In this document: in pieces, positions 32,308-41,409 of the stretch
Position numbering within the stretch: the first letter of the stretch is position 1
Layout: each line of letters begins with the position of its first letter
DNA from: Desulfobacterales bacterium
Lineage (GTDB): Bacteria; Desulfobacterota; Desulfobacteria; Desulfobacterales; JAHEIW01
Length of the DNA: 64,000 nt
NCBI GenBank assembly: GCA_030066985.1
Contig: JASJAN010000013.1
Location: forward strand, 26,489-90,488
Direction of reading: 5' to 3'
Translations under genes and position numbers: made by a program
Notes under the pieces: model-generated
The model's input: the letters and a program-made list of their open reading frames with translations, nothing else
Told to the model about the DNA's origin: nothing
Databases searched by the model: none

Positions 32308-33264
32308 CTAAACACTAAACACGGCTTTTATTCCCCAGACGATGCCCAGCCACAGTATCGACGACAGCATCATGATGTCACAAGATCGCTTAATGTGTTC
32401 AATTTTAGTCTGGCCGAAACGAACACCGATGTAGGGTTTGTCGACAAGTTTGCCGTTGTATGTGTTGGGTCCGTTTAGTTTAACTGCCAGAGCGCCCGCA
32501 AATGCCGCCTCCGGTAATCCGGCATTGGGGCTGGAGTGATTGCGGCCTTCCCGCACAGCGGTTTTAAATGCGCGTGTGCCTTTACCGGCAAGAAGCTCAG
32601 ATGCCAGCGCAATGATTGGAATCGAGAGTCGCGCCGGCACATAGTTTAAAATATCATCCAGCCTTGCCGCCGTTTTTCCAAAATGCGCGTATGTTTCATT
32701 TTTATAACCAATCATAGAGTCTAGTGTGTTGACCATTTTATAGGCCATTGCCATAGGAGCGCCGCCAATGGCCGCAAAGAAGATAGGTGCAATCACGCCG
32801 TCAACCAGATTTTCAGCGACTGTTTCTACAGCAGCCCGGGCAACGCCGTCTGCTCGATAATTATTTACGTCCCGGCCGACAATCAAAGCCACTTTCGATT
32901 TGGCGTCCGCCAACCTTTCCTGCTGGAGACAGCGGCTGACTTCCATGGCAGCATCCTGGAGAGATCGCGCCGAGAGGCAGTAATAAATAAGAATAATTTC
33001 AATACTGATTTTTACCATGGGTTGAAAGGTCTGCGCCACAAAAAGCAGCAATGCTGTCAGGCCCCAGATGCCGAATACCAGTGTTGCCGTAAAAACTGCA
33101 CCGGAAAGGGTAACGGTCAGAGGCAGTCTGCGGAAAGGCGCTTCAAGGCTTTCGATGGACTTTCCCATCCATCGTACCGGGTGCGGTAAAAATCTTGGGT
33201 CACCCAAATAGAGGTCCAGCGCAAAAGCAGCCGGCAAAACCACCCATGCAGGGAAAAAATCCAT
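32308..33264 (-). CDS. cbiB: Adenosylcobinamide-phosphate synthase CbiB
   Basis: This 318-residue integral membrane enzyme joins aminopropanol phosphate to adenosylcobyric acid. It starts FPAWVVLPAAFALDLYLGDPRFLPHPVRWMG, the family hallmark, and contains VGRDVNNYRADGVARAAVETVAENLVDGVIAPIFF and MVNTLDSMIGYKNETYAHFGK. Four to five hydrophobic segments are evident. The start overlaps the cobD stop by one base. It is the last intact gene of the long cbi operon before the CbiR remnant. Confidence 0.95.
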   Translation of the reverse strand: MDFFPAWVVLPAAFALDLYLGDPRFLPHPVRWMGKSIESLEAPFRRLPLTVTLSGAVFTATLVFGIWGLTALLLFVAQTFQPMVKISIEIILIYYCLSARSLQDAAMEVSRCLQQERLADAKSKVALIVGRDVNNYRADGVARAAVETVAENLVDGVIAPIFFAAIGGAPMAMAYKMVNTLDSMIGYKNETYAHFGKTAARLDDILNYVPARLSIPIIALASELLAGKGTRAFKTAVREGRNHSSPNAGLPEAAFAGALAVKLNGPNTYNGKLVDKPYIGVRFGQTKIEHIKRSCDIMMLSSILWLGIVWGIKAVFSV

Positions 33265-34391
33265 TATCCGCCAATACCTACTCTTTTTTCTGTTGCCCGG
33301 CTTTGGCCTGTTATTTCTTGAAGCATTTCGACTAGCGTTTGAGCGAGCATGGCATTGTGTTGCGGCAATTTCAAGGATACACGGATATGACGTTCAGACA
33401 ATCCTTTGAAATTGCTGCAATTTCGAATCATAATGCTGTGTTCGGCCAAACGCCAGCAAACCTCGTCTGCATTTAAATTATGGTGTAAGCGTGCAACAAA
33501 ATAATTTGTTTTACTTGGATATACCGTAATGCCGGCGATATCTTCGAATGCCGCCAAAAATCGGTTTCGTTCCACCTTGATCATTTGGTTTGTTTTTTTC
33601 AGAAACACGTCCATCTCATCTTTTTGGGCCATGAGATAACCAGTTGCCAATTGGGCAAGGCTGTTGACACTCCATGGCTGCAGATACCGCTTCAATTGTC
33701 TAATCCGTTGCCCAGATGATACCACAAACCCAATCCTCAAACCGGGGATGGCAAATATTTTGGAAATGGAAATCAAAACAATCAGATTGGCCAGATTCTG
33801 CCGACGAATGCTTTTTTCGTCAGCGCCCTCTATAAATGACAAATAGGATTCATCGACGATAAAAATCGTGTCCGGATGGGCCCGGCAAAGTGCCTTGAGG
33901 TCATCTGCCGGTATGAGTGAACCGGTTGGGTTGTTGGGGTTGCAAATAAATACACAATCGACATCATCCAAAACCTTTTCTATGGCATTCAGGTTTGGCT
34001 GAAAATTTTGTGATTCCTCTGCAATCATAAAAAACGTCTCGACATGATTTAGCCGACAGGCATCGGCATAATCGGAATACGTCGGACCGACGATTAGCGC
34101 TTTTTTTATCCCCAGCGCTTGCGGGAGTGTATAGATGAACTGAGTAGTGCCGTTACCGGCTAACACCCGATCCGAATCAATATGGTTCTGATCGCTAAAA
34201 ACCATTGATATTTCCCTGCTGTCTACTTCAGGGAATCTGCCGATGGCATCGATATGGTTTGTTAAGTATCTGATTAAACCCGGGGGAGGGCCAAGCGGGT
34301 TGATATTGCTGCTCATGTCAATGATTTGTTGTGGAGAGCAGCCCAGTTGTTTTGCCAGTTCAATTCGATTACCGCCATGACCCTTTAGCAT
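33264..34391 (-). CDS. cobD: L-threonine-O-3-phosphate decarboxylase CobD (PLP enzyme)
   Basis: This 375-residue fold-type-I PLP protein resembles histidinol-phosphate aminotransferase and supplies aminopropanol phosphate to CbiB. The N-terminus HGGNRIELAKQLGCSPQQIIDMSSNINPLGPP is typical of CobD. FICNPNNPTGSLIP and FIVDESYLSFI bind PLP, and the Schiff-base Lys lies in SISKIFAIPGLRIGF near 215. Genes cobS (7-bp overlap upstream) and cbiB (1-bp overlap downstream) are translationally coupled with it. Confidence 0.93.
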   Translation of the reverse strand: MLKGHGGNRIELAKQLGCSPQQIIDMSSNINPLGPPPGLIRYLTNHIDAIGRFPEVDSREISMVFSDQNHIDSDRVLAGNGTTQFIYTLPQALGIKKALIVGPTYSDYADACRLNHVETFFMIAEESQNFQPNLNAIEKVLDDVDCVFICNPNNPTGSLIPADDLKALCRAHPDTIFIVDESYLSFIEGADEKSIRRQNLANLIVLISISKIFAIPGLRIGFVVSSGQRIRQLKRYLQPWSVNSLAQLATGYLMAQKDEMDVFLKKTNQMIKVERNRFLAAFEDIAGITVYPSKTNYFVARLHHNLNADEVCWRLAEHSIMIRNCSNFKGLSERHIRVSLKLPQHNAMLAQTLVEMLQEITGQSRATEKRVGIGG

Positions 34392-35113
34392 AATAAACCT
34401 CCAATAGACATCATTAAAAATAACCCCGCTTCGGTGACCTCGGTCATCGCGCCTAACATGTCACCGGTAATACACCCCATCCGTTTGCGGTAAAATAATA
34501 AAATGGCTCCGACAATCACTGCAAACATGAGATTCAGCCAGATCGCCTTCCAACCCAATAAAAATGAGAGTCCGACCGGGATGAGCAATCCCCAATGGGT
34601 TGTCCATTTTAAGCTCTCTTTGAAAAATGGTAGGCCCGTACCGTCCGTGCGGCCATAATCCAGAAACTGCATGCCAAAAAGGATGCCGGCTCTGGCGTAT
34701 GCTGGGACAATGATCAGCAGCAGACTTCTGTTTGCATCCAAGTTCAGAATGCCGCCCCACTTAAGCGCCAATCCAAACAAAATGGCAATCAGGCCCATAA
34801 CGCCGATGCGGCTGTCTTTCATGATCTCAAGCGCCTGATCTTTTGAACGGGGGCTAAAAAGACCGTCAGCCGTATCGCCTAAACCGTCCAGGTGAAACGC
34901 ACCGGTTAACACTGCCAGTAAGATGACATCCAACAGGGCGACCACCGGCGGTGTCCAGATTTTGGCGATCAGCGTATCGAAAAGCGCCAATAGCAGGCCC
35001 AGCAAGATGCCCACGAGGGGGAAATAGGGCACCATCTTGGGCGGTTCAAAGCTGCGGGCCTTCCCCAGCGGCAGTATGGTCATAAATTGCAGGGCGGCTA
35101 TCAGGTTGCGCAT
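34385..35113 (-). CDS. cobS: Adenosylcobinamide-GDP ribazoletransferase CobS
   Basis: This 242-residue membrane enzyme joins activated cobinamide to alpha-ribazole (or its phosphate). The substrate motif FHLDGLGDTADGLFSPRSKDQALEIMKDSRIGVMG spans about 77-110, and at least five hydrophobic segments follow. Its activated nucleotide would come from CobT, encoded on the other strand at 49987. It overlaps cobD by 7 bp and is separated from cobU by a mirrored repeat array. Confidence 0.95.
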   Translation of the reverse strand: MRNLIAALQFMTILPLGKARSFEPPKMVPYFPLVGILLGLLLALFDTLIAKIWTPPVVALLDVILLAVLTGAFHLDGLGDTADGLFSPRSKDQALEIMKDSRIGVMGLIAILFGLALKWGGILNLDANRSLLLIIVPAYARAGILFGMQFLDYGRTDGTGLPFFKESLKWTTHWGLLIPVGLSFLLGWKAIWLNLMFAVIVGAILLFYRKRMGCITGDMLGAMTEVTEAGLFLMMSIGGLLC

Positions 35114-35186
35114 CAGCCTGTTTTCTACCTTTTTGGTGTTGGTTGTCGTTTATCAGATATCAGTTTCTTCAGTTCCGCCGTTGGCT

Positions 35187-35250
35187 GTTCAGGTGTCAGG
35201 TTTCAGGTGTCAGCTCTTTTAACCAACCCTGACACCTGACACCTGAAACC
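35187..35250. repeat. Mirrored degenerate repeat array A3 (CAGGTGTCAGGTTTCAG)
   Basis: TTCAGGTGTCAGGTTTCAGG on the left faces CTGACACCTGACACCTGAAA on the right, separated by about 20 bp. The unit sequence is the same as in array A1 at 6390. It lies inside the cobU-cobS gap and could form a strong hairpin in the operon transcript. Confidence 0.7.
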
Positions 35251-35302
35251 TATCATCTTAGAAAATAATGAATACTAGCTTAAAGCATCCCATCCCAGAA
35301 AG

Positions 35303-35833
35303 TTACCCCGGCGGTTTAATAATCACCGGAATCCCCGCCGCCATCCAAACCACTTTGTCAGCGGTTTGAGCCGCCGCCTGATTTAAAGATCCTACCAGAT
35401 CTCTGTATTGTCGGGCCAGTTTGTTTTCCGGCACGATGCCGGTTCCAACCTCATTGGAAACCAGCACAATCGGATGCGGAGCATTTTCGAGTGAGTCTAT
35501 GAATCGGTGAATAGATTCTTTGATTTGTTTTTCATCCCCGATTTTCAGCAACAGGTTGCTCATCCACAGGGTCAGACAGTCGACGAGCAGCACATCTGCT
35601 TGCGGGCTGTTTGCCTCAATGGCCTCCGAAAGATGGAGCGGCTCCTCAACCGTTGTCCAATCTTGGCTGCGTTCTTTTTGGTGTTTGGCCACCCGTGTTG
35701 CCATTTCTTCATCCTGAGGTACACAGGTGGCAATAAAAACTTTTCTATCTCCAGGTATCTTTTCGGCTGCCTGCAAAGCATAAGCGCTTTTGCCGCTTCT
35801 GCAGCCGCCGATCACAAAGACAATGTCTTTCAC
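35303..35833 (-). CDS. cobU: Adenosylcobinamide kinase / cobinamide-phosphate guanylyltransferase CobU
   Basis: This 176-residue bifunctional enzyme phosphorylates adenosylcobinamide and adds GMP. The P-loop GGCRSGKSAYALQAAE lies at 8-23, then FIATCVPQDEEMATRVAKHQKER, LLVDCLTLWMSNLL and LVSNEVGTGIVPENKLARQYRDLVG, all standard CobU blocks. It lies between cbiP and cobS on the minus strand, with repeat arrays on both sides. Confidence 0.95.
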   Translation of the reverse strand: MKDIVFVIGGCRSGKSAYALQAAEKIPGDRKVFIATCVPQDEEMATRVAKHQKERSQDWTTVEEPLHLSEAIEANSPQADVLLVDCLTLWMSNLLLKIGDEKQIKESIHRFIDSLENAPHPIVLVSNEVGTGIVPENKLARQYRDLVGSLNQAAAQTADKVVWMAAGIPVIIKPPG

Positions 35834-35880
35834 TTTACCAATTCCGATCTTTTAATAGTGATTACGGGTAACAATATTTC

Positions 35881-35967
35881 GGCTGCTGGCTACTCGCCTC
35901 TTGCTCCTGGCCAGCCTGCGACGAGCTCAGCCGAGTCGAAGCCAGTGACCAGAAGCCAGTAGCCAGA
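35881..35967. repeat. Mirrored degenerate repeat array A4 (CTGGCTACT)
   Basis: GGCTGCTGGCTACTCGCC...CCTGGCCAGCC faces GCCAGTGACCAGAAGCCAGTAGCCAG. It lies in the cbiP-cobU gap (minus strand). Confidence 0.5.
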
Positions 35968-35981
35968 GTTTGACACCTTTT

Positions 35982-37490
35982 TTATTCCTGATTTGCGATT
36001 AGCTTCATTATACCTTCAACATCGATATGCTTCTGAAAATGCTCGGCCAGCAGGTTGTATTCTTTGTTGCGGACTTCAATGCCGCCAACACTAAGGGCAT
36101 CGATGTCGTTTAATCCGATATGGTTGAGCCAGGATTCTAGGATGGCCGGATTGTTAAACAATCCGTGAATATAGGTGCCCATGACCTTTAAATCGTCAGA
36201 GACACATCCATCTTCGTCATGGCATGGAATTTGGTTACGCTCCGTGACGCTAAACAGCGGGGTTCCAGCGGATCTAACCGTTTGACCCATGTGAATTTCA
36301 TATCCCGCACCGGACCGACCGTCCCAGGAAAATTGCGTCAGGGTGGTCGTTTTGGGCGCTTTCAATATGGTTTCAGTCGGCAACAGGTCCAGTCCTTCGC
36401 TGGAGCCAGGTTGACCTTCCAGGCCTGTGGGATCATGCACGCTCTTACCCATCATCTGATAACCACCGCAAATTCCGAGCACATGACCGCCGGCGCTGAC
36501 ATATTCCAACAGTGCTTTGGCCCAACCGGAAGTCTGGATCCAGTCCAGATCAAAGCGGGTATTTTTGGAACCGGGCAGAATAACCGCTTTAAATCCAGTC
36601 AGGGGCTGTATTTTTTCCAGGAAATGGACGTCCAGCTGATCTAAAGTCATCAGTGGATCAAAATCGGTAAAGTTAGAGATATGCGGCAGTCTTATGACCC
36701 CAACCGCCGGATTATGACTGTTTTCAACATTTGCTTTTTTGGGGTTCTCGATGACAACCGAATCTTCAGGCTCAATCTGGATATGGTTGTACCAGGGCAG
36801 GACACCGAAAACCGGTTTGCGGGTCTTTTCTTCAATCCAACGCACCCCGTTCTCAAAAAGAGAGATATCGCCGCGAAAGCGGTTGATGACAAAGCCGCTT
36901 ACCCGGGCGCGCTGTGATTGCCTCAGACACTCAAGGGTGCCGACCAATTGGGCAAAGACACCGCCGCGGTGGATGTCGGCTACCAGCAAAATAGGCGCTT
37001 GAGCATATTCGGCCATCCGGAAATTAACAATATCGTGTGGCATGAGGTTTACTTCGGCACAGGAACCGGCGCCTTCCAGGATGATCAGCTCATATTCCTG
37101 ACGTAATCGATCCAGGGCGGCACAGGCTTCTTTAAATAGCTGGTCTTTTTTTTGGTGATAGGCAGCCGCAGTACTGTTTTCAATGGCGATCCCGGATAAG
37201 ACGATCTGGGATCCAATTTCACTGGTGGGTTTAAGCAGGATCGGATTCATGTCGACATGGGGTGGAATTTTGGCTGCTTCCGCCTGCACGATTTGGGCAC
37301 GACCCATTTCCAACCCCTCGGGTGTAACCCCCGAGTTGTTGGACATGTTCTGGGCTTTAAACGGCGCTACGCGCATACCCCGGTTTGCAAACATGCGACA
37401 TAAGGCCGTAGCAACGACACTTTTGCCGACATCCGATCCGGTTCCGAAAACCGCCAGACAGCGTCCCTTTGTTTTACCTGTGACTGCCAA
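35982..37490 (-). CDS. cbiP: Cobyric acid synthase CbiP
   Basis: This 502-residue glutamine amidotransferase amidates side chains b, d, e and g. The N-terminal ATPase has FGTGSDVGKSVVATALCR (14-31), FKAQNMSNNSGVTPEGLEMGRAQ and LEGAGSCAEVNL. The C-terminal glutaminase has the nucleophile in GGHVLGICGGYQMMG (Cys near 340) and GTYIHGLF with the catalytic His. Full length. It follows cbiH by 15 bp in the operon. Confidence 0.96.
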   Translation of the reverse strand: MAVTGKTKGRCLAVFGTGSDVGKSVVATALCRMFANRGMRVAPFKAQNMSNNSGVTPEGLEMGRAQIVQAEAAKIPPHVDMNPILLKPTSEIGSQIVLSGIAIENSTAAAYHQKKDQLFKEACAALDRLRQEYELIILEGAGSCAEVNLMPHDIVNFRMAEYAQAPILLVADIHRGGVFAQLVGTLECLRQSQRARVSGFVINRFRGDISLFENGVRWIEEKTRKPVFGVLPWYNHIQIEPEDSVVIENPKKANVENSHNPAVGVIRLPHISNFTDFDPLMTLDQLDVHFLEKIQPLTGFKAVILPGSKNTRFDLDWIQTSGWAKALLEYVSAGGHVLGICGGYQMMGKSVHDPTGLEGQPGSSEGLDLLPTETILKAPKTTTLTQFSWDGRSGAGYEIHMGQTVRSAGTPLFSVTERNQIPCHDEDGCVSDDLKVMGTYIHGLFNNPAILESWLNHIGLNDIDALSVGGIEVRNKEYNLLAEHFQKHIDVEGIMKLIANQE

Positions 37491-37505
37491 TTTCTAAAAT
37501 ATCCC

Positions 37506-38399
37506 TTATTTGTCGAGTGTTGTCTTATCCGCGCCGACACCATACTTTTGTGCATATCCCCTTGGGGTTATCATAAAATTGAGATATCGACTGGATGCTC
37601 TGTTACCGATAAAGACGGTGGTCTGCATATCCACGTGGGCTTCATGAAGTTTTTCAAGCGCCACGATTCGGACATCCTGATGTTTGCGCATGGCGCTGAC
37701 CACAATGCCAACCGGTGTGTGTTTTGTTCGATATTGAAGCAGAATCTGCTGGGCTCTTTCCAGCTGCCAGGTTCTTTTTTTACTTTTAGGATTATAGAGA
37801 ACAACCACAAAATCCCCTTTGGCGGCAGCTTCAATTCGTTTTTCAATCACCTCCCAAGGGGTCAATAGATCGCTTAAGCTGATAGCCGCAAAGTCATGGG
37901 TCAAAGGCGCTCCCAGCAAAGAAGCGCCGGCGCACAGCGCAGGTACTCCGGGAATGACTTCAATTTGCAGTGCTTCTTCATCCGGGGTCATTCCCGGCGG
38001 AACAATCGCAATCTTTTTTGCCTGACAGATTTCAAAGACCAATCCTGCCATGGCATAGATCCCCGGATCGCCGCTGGAAATAATGGCGCACGAAATGCCG
38101 CTGCAAGCCGTCTCGATTGCCGCTTCAACCCGTTGTACTTCCTGGGTCATGGCCGTGCTGATGATTTGCTTGTCAGCAATCAGTGGTTGAACCAACTCAA
38201 CGTAAGTTTTATAGCCGGCCACTGTGCTGACCGATTTGAGCACCTCAACGGCCCGGCCCGTCAAGTGTTCCAGGCTGCCAGGGCCGATCCCTACGATAAA
38301 AAGGTTTTTCTGGCGATGGCCACGGTGACGTTCGGGGTGGTTTGTTTGGGAACGATCAGGGTTCCCCTCTGTGATGTCAGAATTGCTGCTGCTTCGCAT
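37506..38399 (-). CDS. cbiH: Precorrin-3B / cobalt-factor III C17-methyltransferase CbiH
   Basis: This 297-residue SAM-dependent methyltransferase performs ring contraction and C17 methylation. FIVGIGPGSLEHLTGRA starts at about 34, followed by ISSGDPGIYAMAGL and LYNPKSKKRTWQLERAQQIL. The start overlaps cbiG by 109 bp: no in-frame ATG, GTG or TTG occurs between 38399 and the conserved core, and GGAG lies 10 bases ahead of the ATG. The first ~32 residues (Ser/Asn/His/Arg-rich) are therefore an extension encoded within cbiG and not conserved. Confidence 0.93.
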   Translation of the reverse strand: MRSSSNSDITEGNPDRSQTNHPERHRGHRQKNLFIVGIGPGSLEHLTGRAVEVLKSVSTVAGYKTYVELVQPLIADKQIISTAMTQEVQRVEAAIETACSGISCAIISSGDPGIYAMAGLVFEICQAKKIAIVPPGMTPDEEALQIEVIPGVPALCAGASLLGAPLTHDFAAISLSDLLTPWEVIEKRIEAAAKGDFVVVLYNPKSKKRTWQLERAQQILLQYRTKHTPVGIVVSAMRKHQDVRIVALEKLHEAHVDMQTTVFIGNRASSRYLNFMITPRGYAQKYGVGADKTTLDK

Positions 38400-39358
38400 A
38401 CGCTTTTGACTCCAACATGTTTTTCAACCATTTTTGAAGGTGTCTGAATGTCCTTTACCCGGTTGAGTTCGTCGCGACTGAAAAAATCAAGCGCCACCTT
38501 AAGGGCCTTTGCCAGATCGAGTAGACCGGCTTCATCCGCTTTGACATCTATACTGGCCAGGCGCGCTAAACTGTTACCGGCCAGATGATACTTGTTAAAG
38601 GTATCATCCAACAGGGCTTTGATCTCATGCATGGGTGTGTTGCGATTACAGCCAATGCCCGCAACCAGGCTAGCCGGACGCAAGCGCAACACATTGGATG
38701 CCAGATCGATTTGCCGGTCGCCGATATAGACTGCTGCAGCACGGTCGGCATGCGTTTCCCACTTGATGAGATCGGTTTCATCCAACTGAATGGCATTCGG
38801 TATGTCATTTTGCATAATACCAAAAGGATCATGCAAACCGATTTTCTGATCGGTCAACAACGCCATATTGACCGCTTTTATGGCCGCTGGATTTTCGATG
38901 GCCAGTTTTTTTGTTTTGGCCAAAACATCGATAGCCGGTTTGGCATTGACATCGGTGGCAGTGGTGATCACCGGGTGGGCGTCAATGATCCCAGCCACCC
39001 GGCCAGTTAAATCATTGGCTCCGCCAATATGCCCGGCCAGCAGACTGATCGCATGCCGGCCCCGGTCATCGATAACCACCACTGCCGGATCTTCGGTTTT
39101 ATGTTCGATAAGCGGCGCAATCATTCTGACGACGATACCCGTGGCCATAATAAAAATATGGGCGGTGTATTGATGAAAATTCTGAGCCACTGCTTCTGAC
39201 AATTTATCAAAGGTCAAAGCTGGCTGTTTATGCGGGCGAATGTTAGCGGATGTGTAAAGATCTGCCCGCGACAGCTCAGCTGTGAGTTGCTTTGCGATGG
39301 CGACGCCGTTGGGGGTAATGGCCCAAATGGCCGCTTTATGTTCATCTGTGGGCGTCAT
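38291..39358 (-). CDS. cbiG: Cobalt-precorrin-5A hydrolase CbiG
   Basis: This 355-residue enzyme opens the delta-lactone and releases acetaldehyde. The N-terminal domain has FIMATGIVVRMIAPLIEHKTEDPAVVVIDDRGRHAISLLAGHIGGAND (in pieces), and the C-terminal domain has LVAGIGCNRNTPMHEI and later GVKSVCEAAAIL. It starts exactly after the cbiF stop side of the operon order (cbiF-cbiG adjacent) and ends inside the cbiH reading frame. Confidence 0.94.
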   Translation of the reverse strand: MTPTDEHKAAIWAITPNGVAIAKQLTAELSRADLYTSANIRPHKQPALTFDKLSEAVAQNFHQYTAHIFIMATGIVVRMIAPLIEHKTEDPAVVVIDDRGRHAISLLAGHIGGANDLTGRVAGIIDAHPVITTATDVNAKPAIDVLAKTKKLAIENPAAIKAVNMALLTDQKIGLHDPFGIMQNDIPNAIQLDETDLIKWETHADRAAAVYIGDRQIDLASNVLRLRPASLVAGIGCNRNTPMHEIKALLDDTFNKYHLAGNSLARLASIDVKADEAGLLDLAKALKVALDFFSRDELNRVKDIQTPSKMVEKHVGVKSVCEAAAILTSQRGTLIVPKQTTPNVTVAIARKTFLS

Positions 39359-40138
39359 TTATTTGCGATATTGGTGTTTGAAATTTTTATCGTATAATTT
39401 GGACTTATGCCTCAATTTGCTGCGGTCAACATCTAATACCTTGCCGACGATGATGAGCGCATTGCGGGTAATCTTTTCTTTTTGAACTGTTTTCACCAGA
39501 TCTTTTAAGCGGGTTAAAATGATCCGTTCTTCAGGCTGGCTGACACAGTGCACCACCGCGCAGCTGGCATCCGGGCCATACGCTTCGGATAAAATTGCCG
39601 CGACCTTTTCGGTTAAAGAGATGCTCAGATAAATCGCCATCGACGATTGGTGTTGCGCCAGAGCGGCCAGATTTTCAGATTCCGGGACGGGCGTTCTGCC
39701 GGCCATGCGCGTTAAGATAAGCGTCTGGGATATATCCGGCAGCGTATATTCGATCCCCATGGCCGCCGCCGCTGCAAAGGCCGCCGTCACACCGGGGATG
39801 ACCTTGTAAGGGATCGATTTTTTTTGCAGCGCTGCCATCTGTTCCAGGATGGCGCCATATAAACTGGGGTCGCCGGTGTGCAACCGCACCACCCGCTTGC
39901 CGGCGGCATGCGCATTTTCTACTTCGGCGATGATCTCCTCAAGATGCTGTGAGGCGCTGTTGATTTTTTCGGTTTGCGTTCGAGTCCATTTGAGGATTGC
40001 TTCGGGGACCAGAGACCCAGCATATATTACCACATCGGCTTCGGCCAATGCTTTTTGGCCCTTGACCGTTATCAACTCCGGATCACCTGGGCCGGCACCA
40101 ACGAATAATACAGGATGCTTTTGGGAGGGAGTTGGCAT
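39359..40138 (-). CDS. cbiF: Cobalt-precorrin-4 C11-methyltransferase CbiF
   Basis: This 259-residue tetrapyrrole methylase methylates C11 with SAM. FVGAGPGDPELITVKGQKALAEADVVIYAGSLVP opens the protein; RLHTGDPSLYGAILEQMAAL and VIPGVTAAFAAAAAMGIEYTLP follow, all standard. It abuts cbiG and lies 3 bp after cbiET, so the three are coupled. Confidence 0.95.
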   Translation of the reverse strand: MPTPSQKHPVLFVGAGPGDPELITVKGQKALAEADVVIYAGSLVPEAILKWTRTQTEKINSASQHLEEIIAEVENAHAAGKRVVRLHTGDPSLYGAILEQMAALQKKSIPYKVIPGVTAAFAAAAAMGIEYTLPDISQTLILTRMAGRTPVPESENLAALAQHQSSMAIYLSISLTEKVAAILSEAYGPDASCAVVHCVSQPEERIILTRLKDLVKTVQKEKITRNALIIVGKVLDVDRSKLRHKSKLYDKNFKHQYRK

Positions 40139-40141
40139 TAC

Positions 40142-41383
40142 CTATTTCTTTCGTTTGCTGTTTCTGGCTGGGCGAATTCCGGAGATGATCCAGACCGGAT
40201 TCTGGGCTTCAAACCGCTGGGCCCATGGCATCTGTTGACTGCGGTTAATTTGTACCTGAATGACATCGGTTTCAAATTTGAGCTGGTCCAGTACCGTTAG
40301 CACATCCTGCAGGTTGGGGATCAAAACCGTATTGATGACCATGCGCCCGCCGGATTTAATGTATTTGGCCGCAGCCGATACAATGGCCTTGATATCCTGG
40401 CCGCCCCCGCCGATAAAAATGCGGTCGGGCCGTGGTAAAGTCGACAGACCTCTGGGCAAAACCGATTGCACAATTTCAAGGTTTTGCACGTTGAATTGTT
40501 TTTTATTATCTTGAATGTGTTTAACCCGAACAGGATTTTTTTCGACAGCAATAATTTTTCCCTTCTTAATGAACAGGGAGGCCTCGATCGAGATCGCGCC
40601 ACTGCCGGCCCCCAGATCCCAGAGGGTGTGGTCTGTTGCCAGCCTTAATTTTGAAAGCGCAATGACTCTTATTTCCGATTTGGTGATCAGCCCCCCGTGA
40701 TGGTCGTAGCGGGCTTCCGGTGCGCCAAGGCAAACTGGCCGACGGGCGCCGGGTTTCAGAGGGCGGCGCTTGAGCACGACCATATTGGGATCAATAAATA
40801 CCATCCCGGCCGCTTTATCCAGAGGGTACCAGCGAAAGCGTTCAGCATCGCTGCCCAGAGCTTCGAGCACGCACATCTTAAAATTTAAAAACTCCTTTTC
40901 AATCAGGCGCTTTGCCAGCCAGGCCGGATTTTTAATGGGATCGGTGAAAACCGCAATTTTATTTTCGCTTTCCAGGGCCCGAAATAGCTCGCCTTCGTTT
41001 GGCCGGCCGTGCAGGCTGATGACCCGCGCATCGTTCCATGATTCTTTGATGCGTGCAAAAGCCGCTGCCACAGAATTGATATTGGGAAATATACGAATGT
41101 TTCGGGCGCCCAGGGCATCTGTCAACCGGTGGCCGATACCATAAAACAGCGGATCACCGGATGCCAGAACCACTATTTTTTGGTTTTTGCATTTTCTCTT
41201 GATAAACGCGATGATACTGTCGATGTTTTTGCGGATCGGTTTTTTTTGGGTGGGCAGATCCTTAAAGTGCGCCAACAGTCGTCGACCGCCTACTAAAATA
41301 TCGGCCTTTGCAATAATGCGGCGATGCCGGGCGGTTAAATCTTCAGGGCCCATACCCATACCGATAATGTTGATGCGCTTCAT
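40142..41383 (-). CDS. cbiET: Fused cobalt-precorrin-7 C5-methyltransferase / C15-methyltransferase (decarboxylating) CbiET
   Basis: This 413-residue fusion has CbiE at residues 1-205 (IIGMGMGPEDLTARHRRIIAKADILVGGRRLL, ASGDPLFYGIGHRL) and CbiT at about 210-400, with the class-I methyltransferase site LWDLGAGSGAISIEAS and later IFIGGGGQDIKAIV. The CobL-like fusion methylates C5 and C15 and decarboxylates the acetate side chain. It lies between cbiD and cbiF. Confidence 0.95.
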   Translation of the reverse strand: MKRINIIGMGMGPEDLTARHRRIIAKADILVGGRRLLAHFKDLPTQKKPIRKNIDSIIAFIKRKCKNQKIVVLASGDPLFYGIGHRLTDALGARNIRIFPNINSVAAAFARIKESWNDARVISLHGRPNEGELFRALESENKIAVFTDPIKNPAWLAKRLIEKEFLNFKMCVLEALGSDAERFRWYPLDKAAGMVFIDPNMVVLKRRPLKPGARRPVCLGAPEARYDHHGGLITKSEIRVIALSKLRLATDHTLWDLGAGSGAISIEASLFIKKGKIIAVEKNPVRVKHIQDNKKQFNVQNLEIVQSVLPRGLSTLPRPDRIFIGGGGQDIKAIVSAAAKYIKSGGRMVINTVLIPNLQDVLTVLDQLKFETDVIQVQINRSQQMPWAQRFEAQNPVWIISGIRPARNSKRKK

Positions 41384-41409
41384 AGTTTTCTTCCTAAGAA
41401 TACAATCCT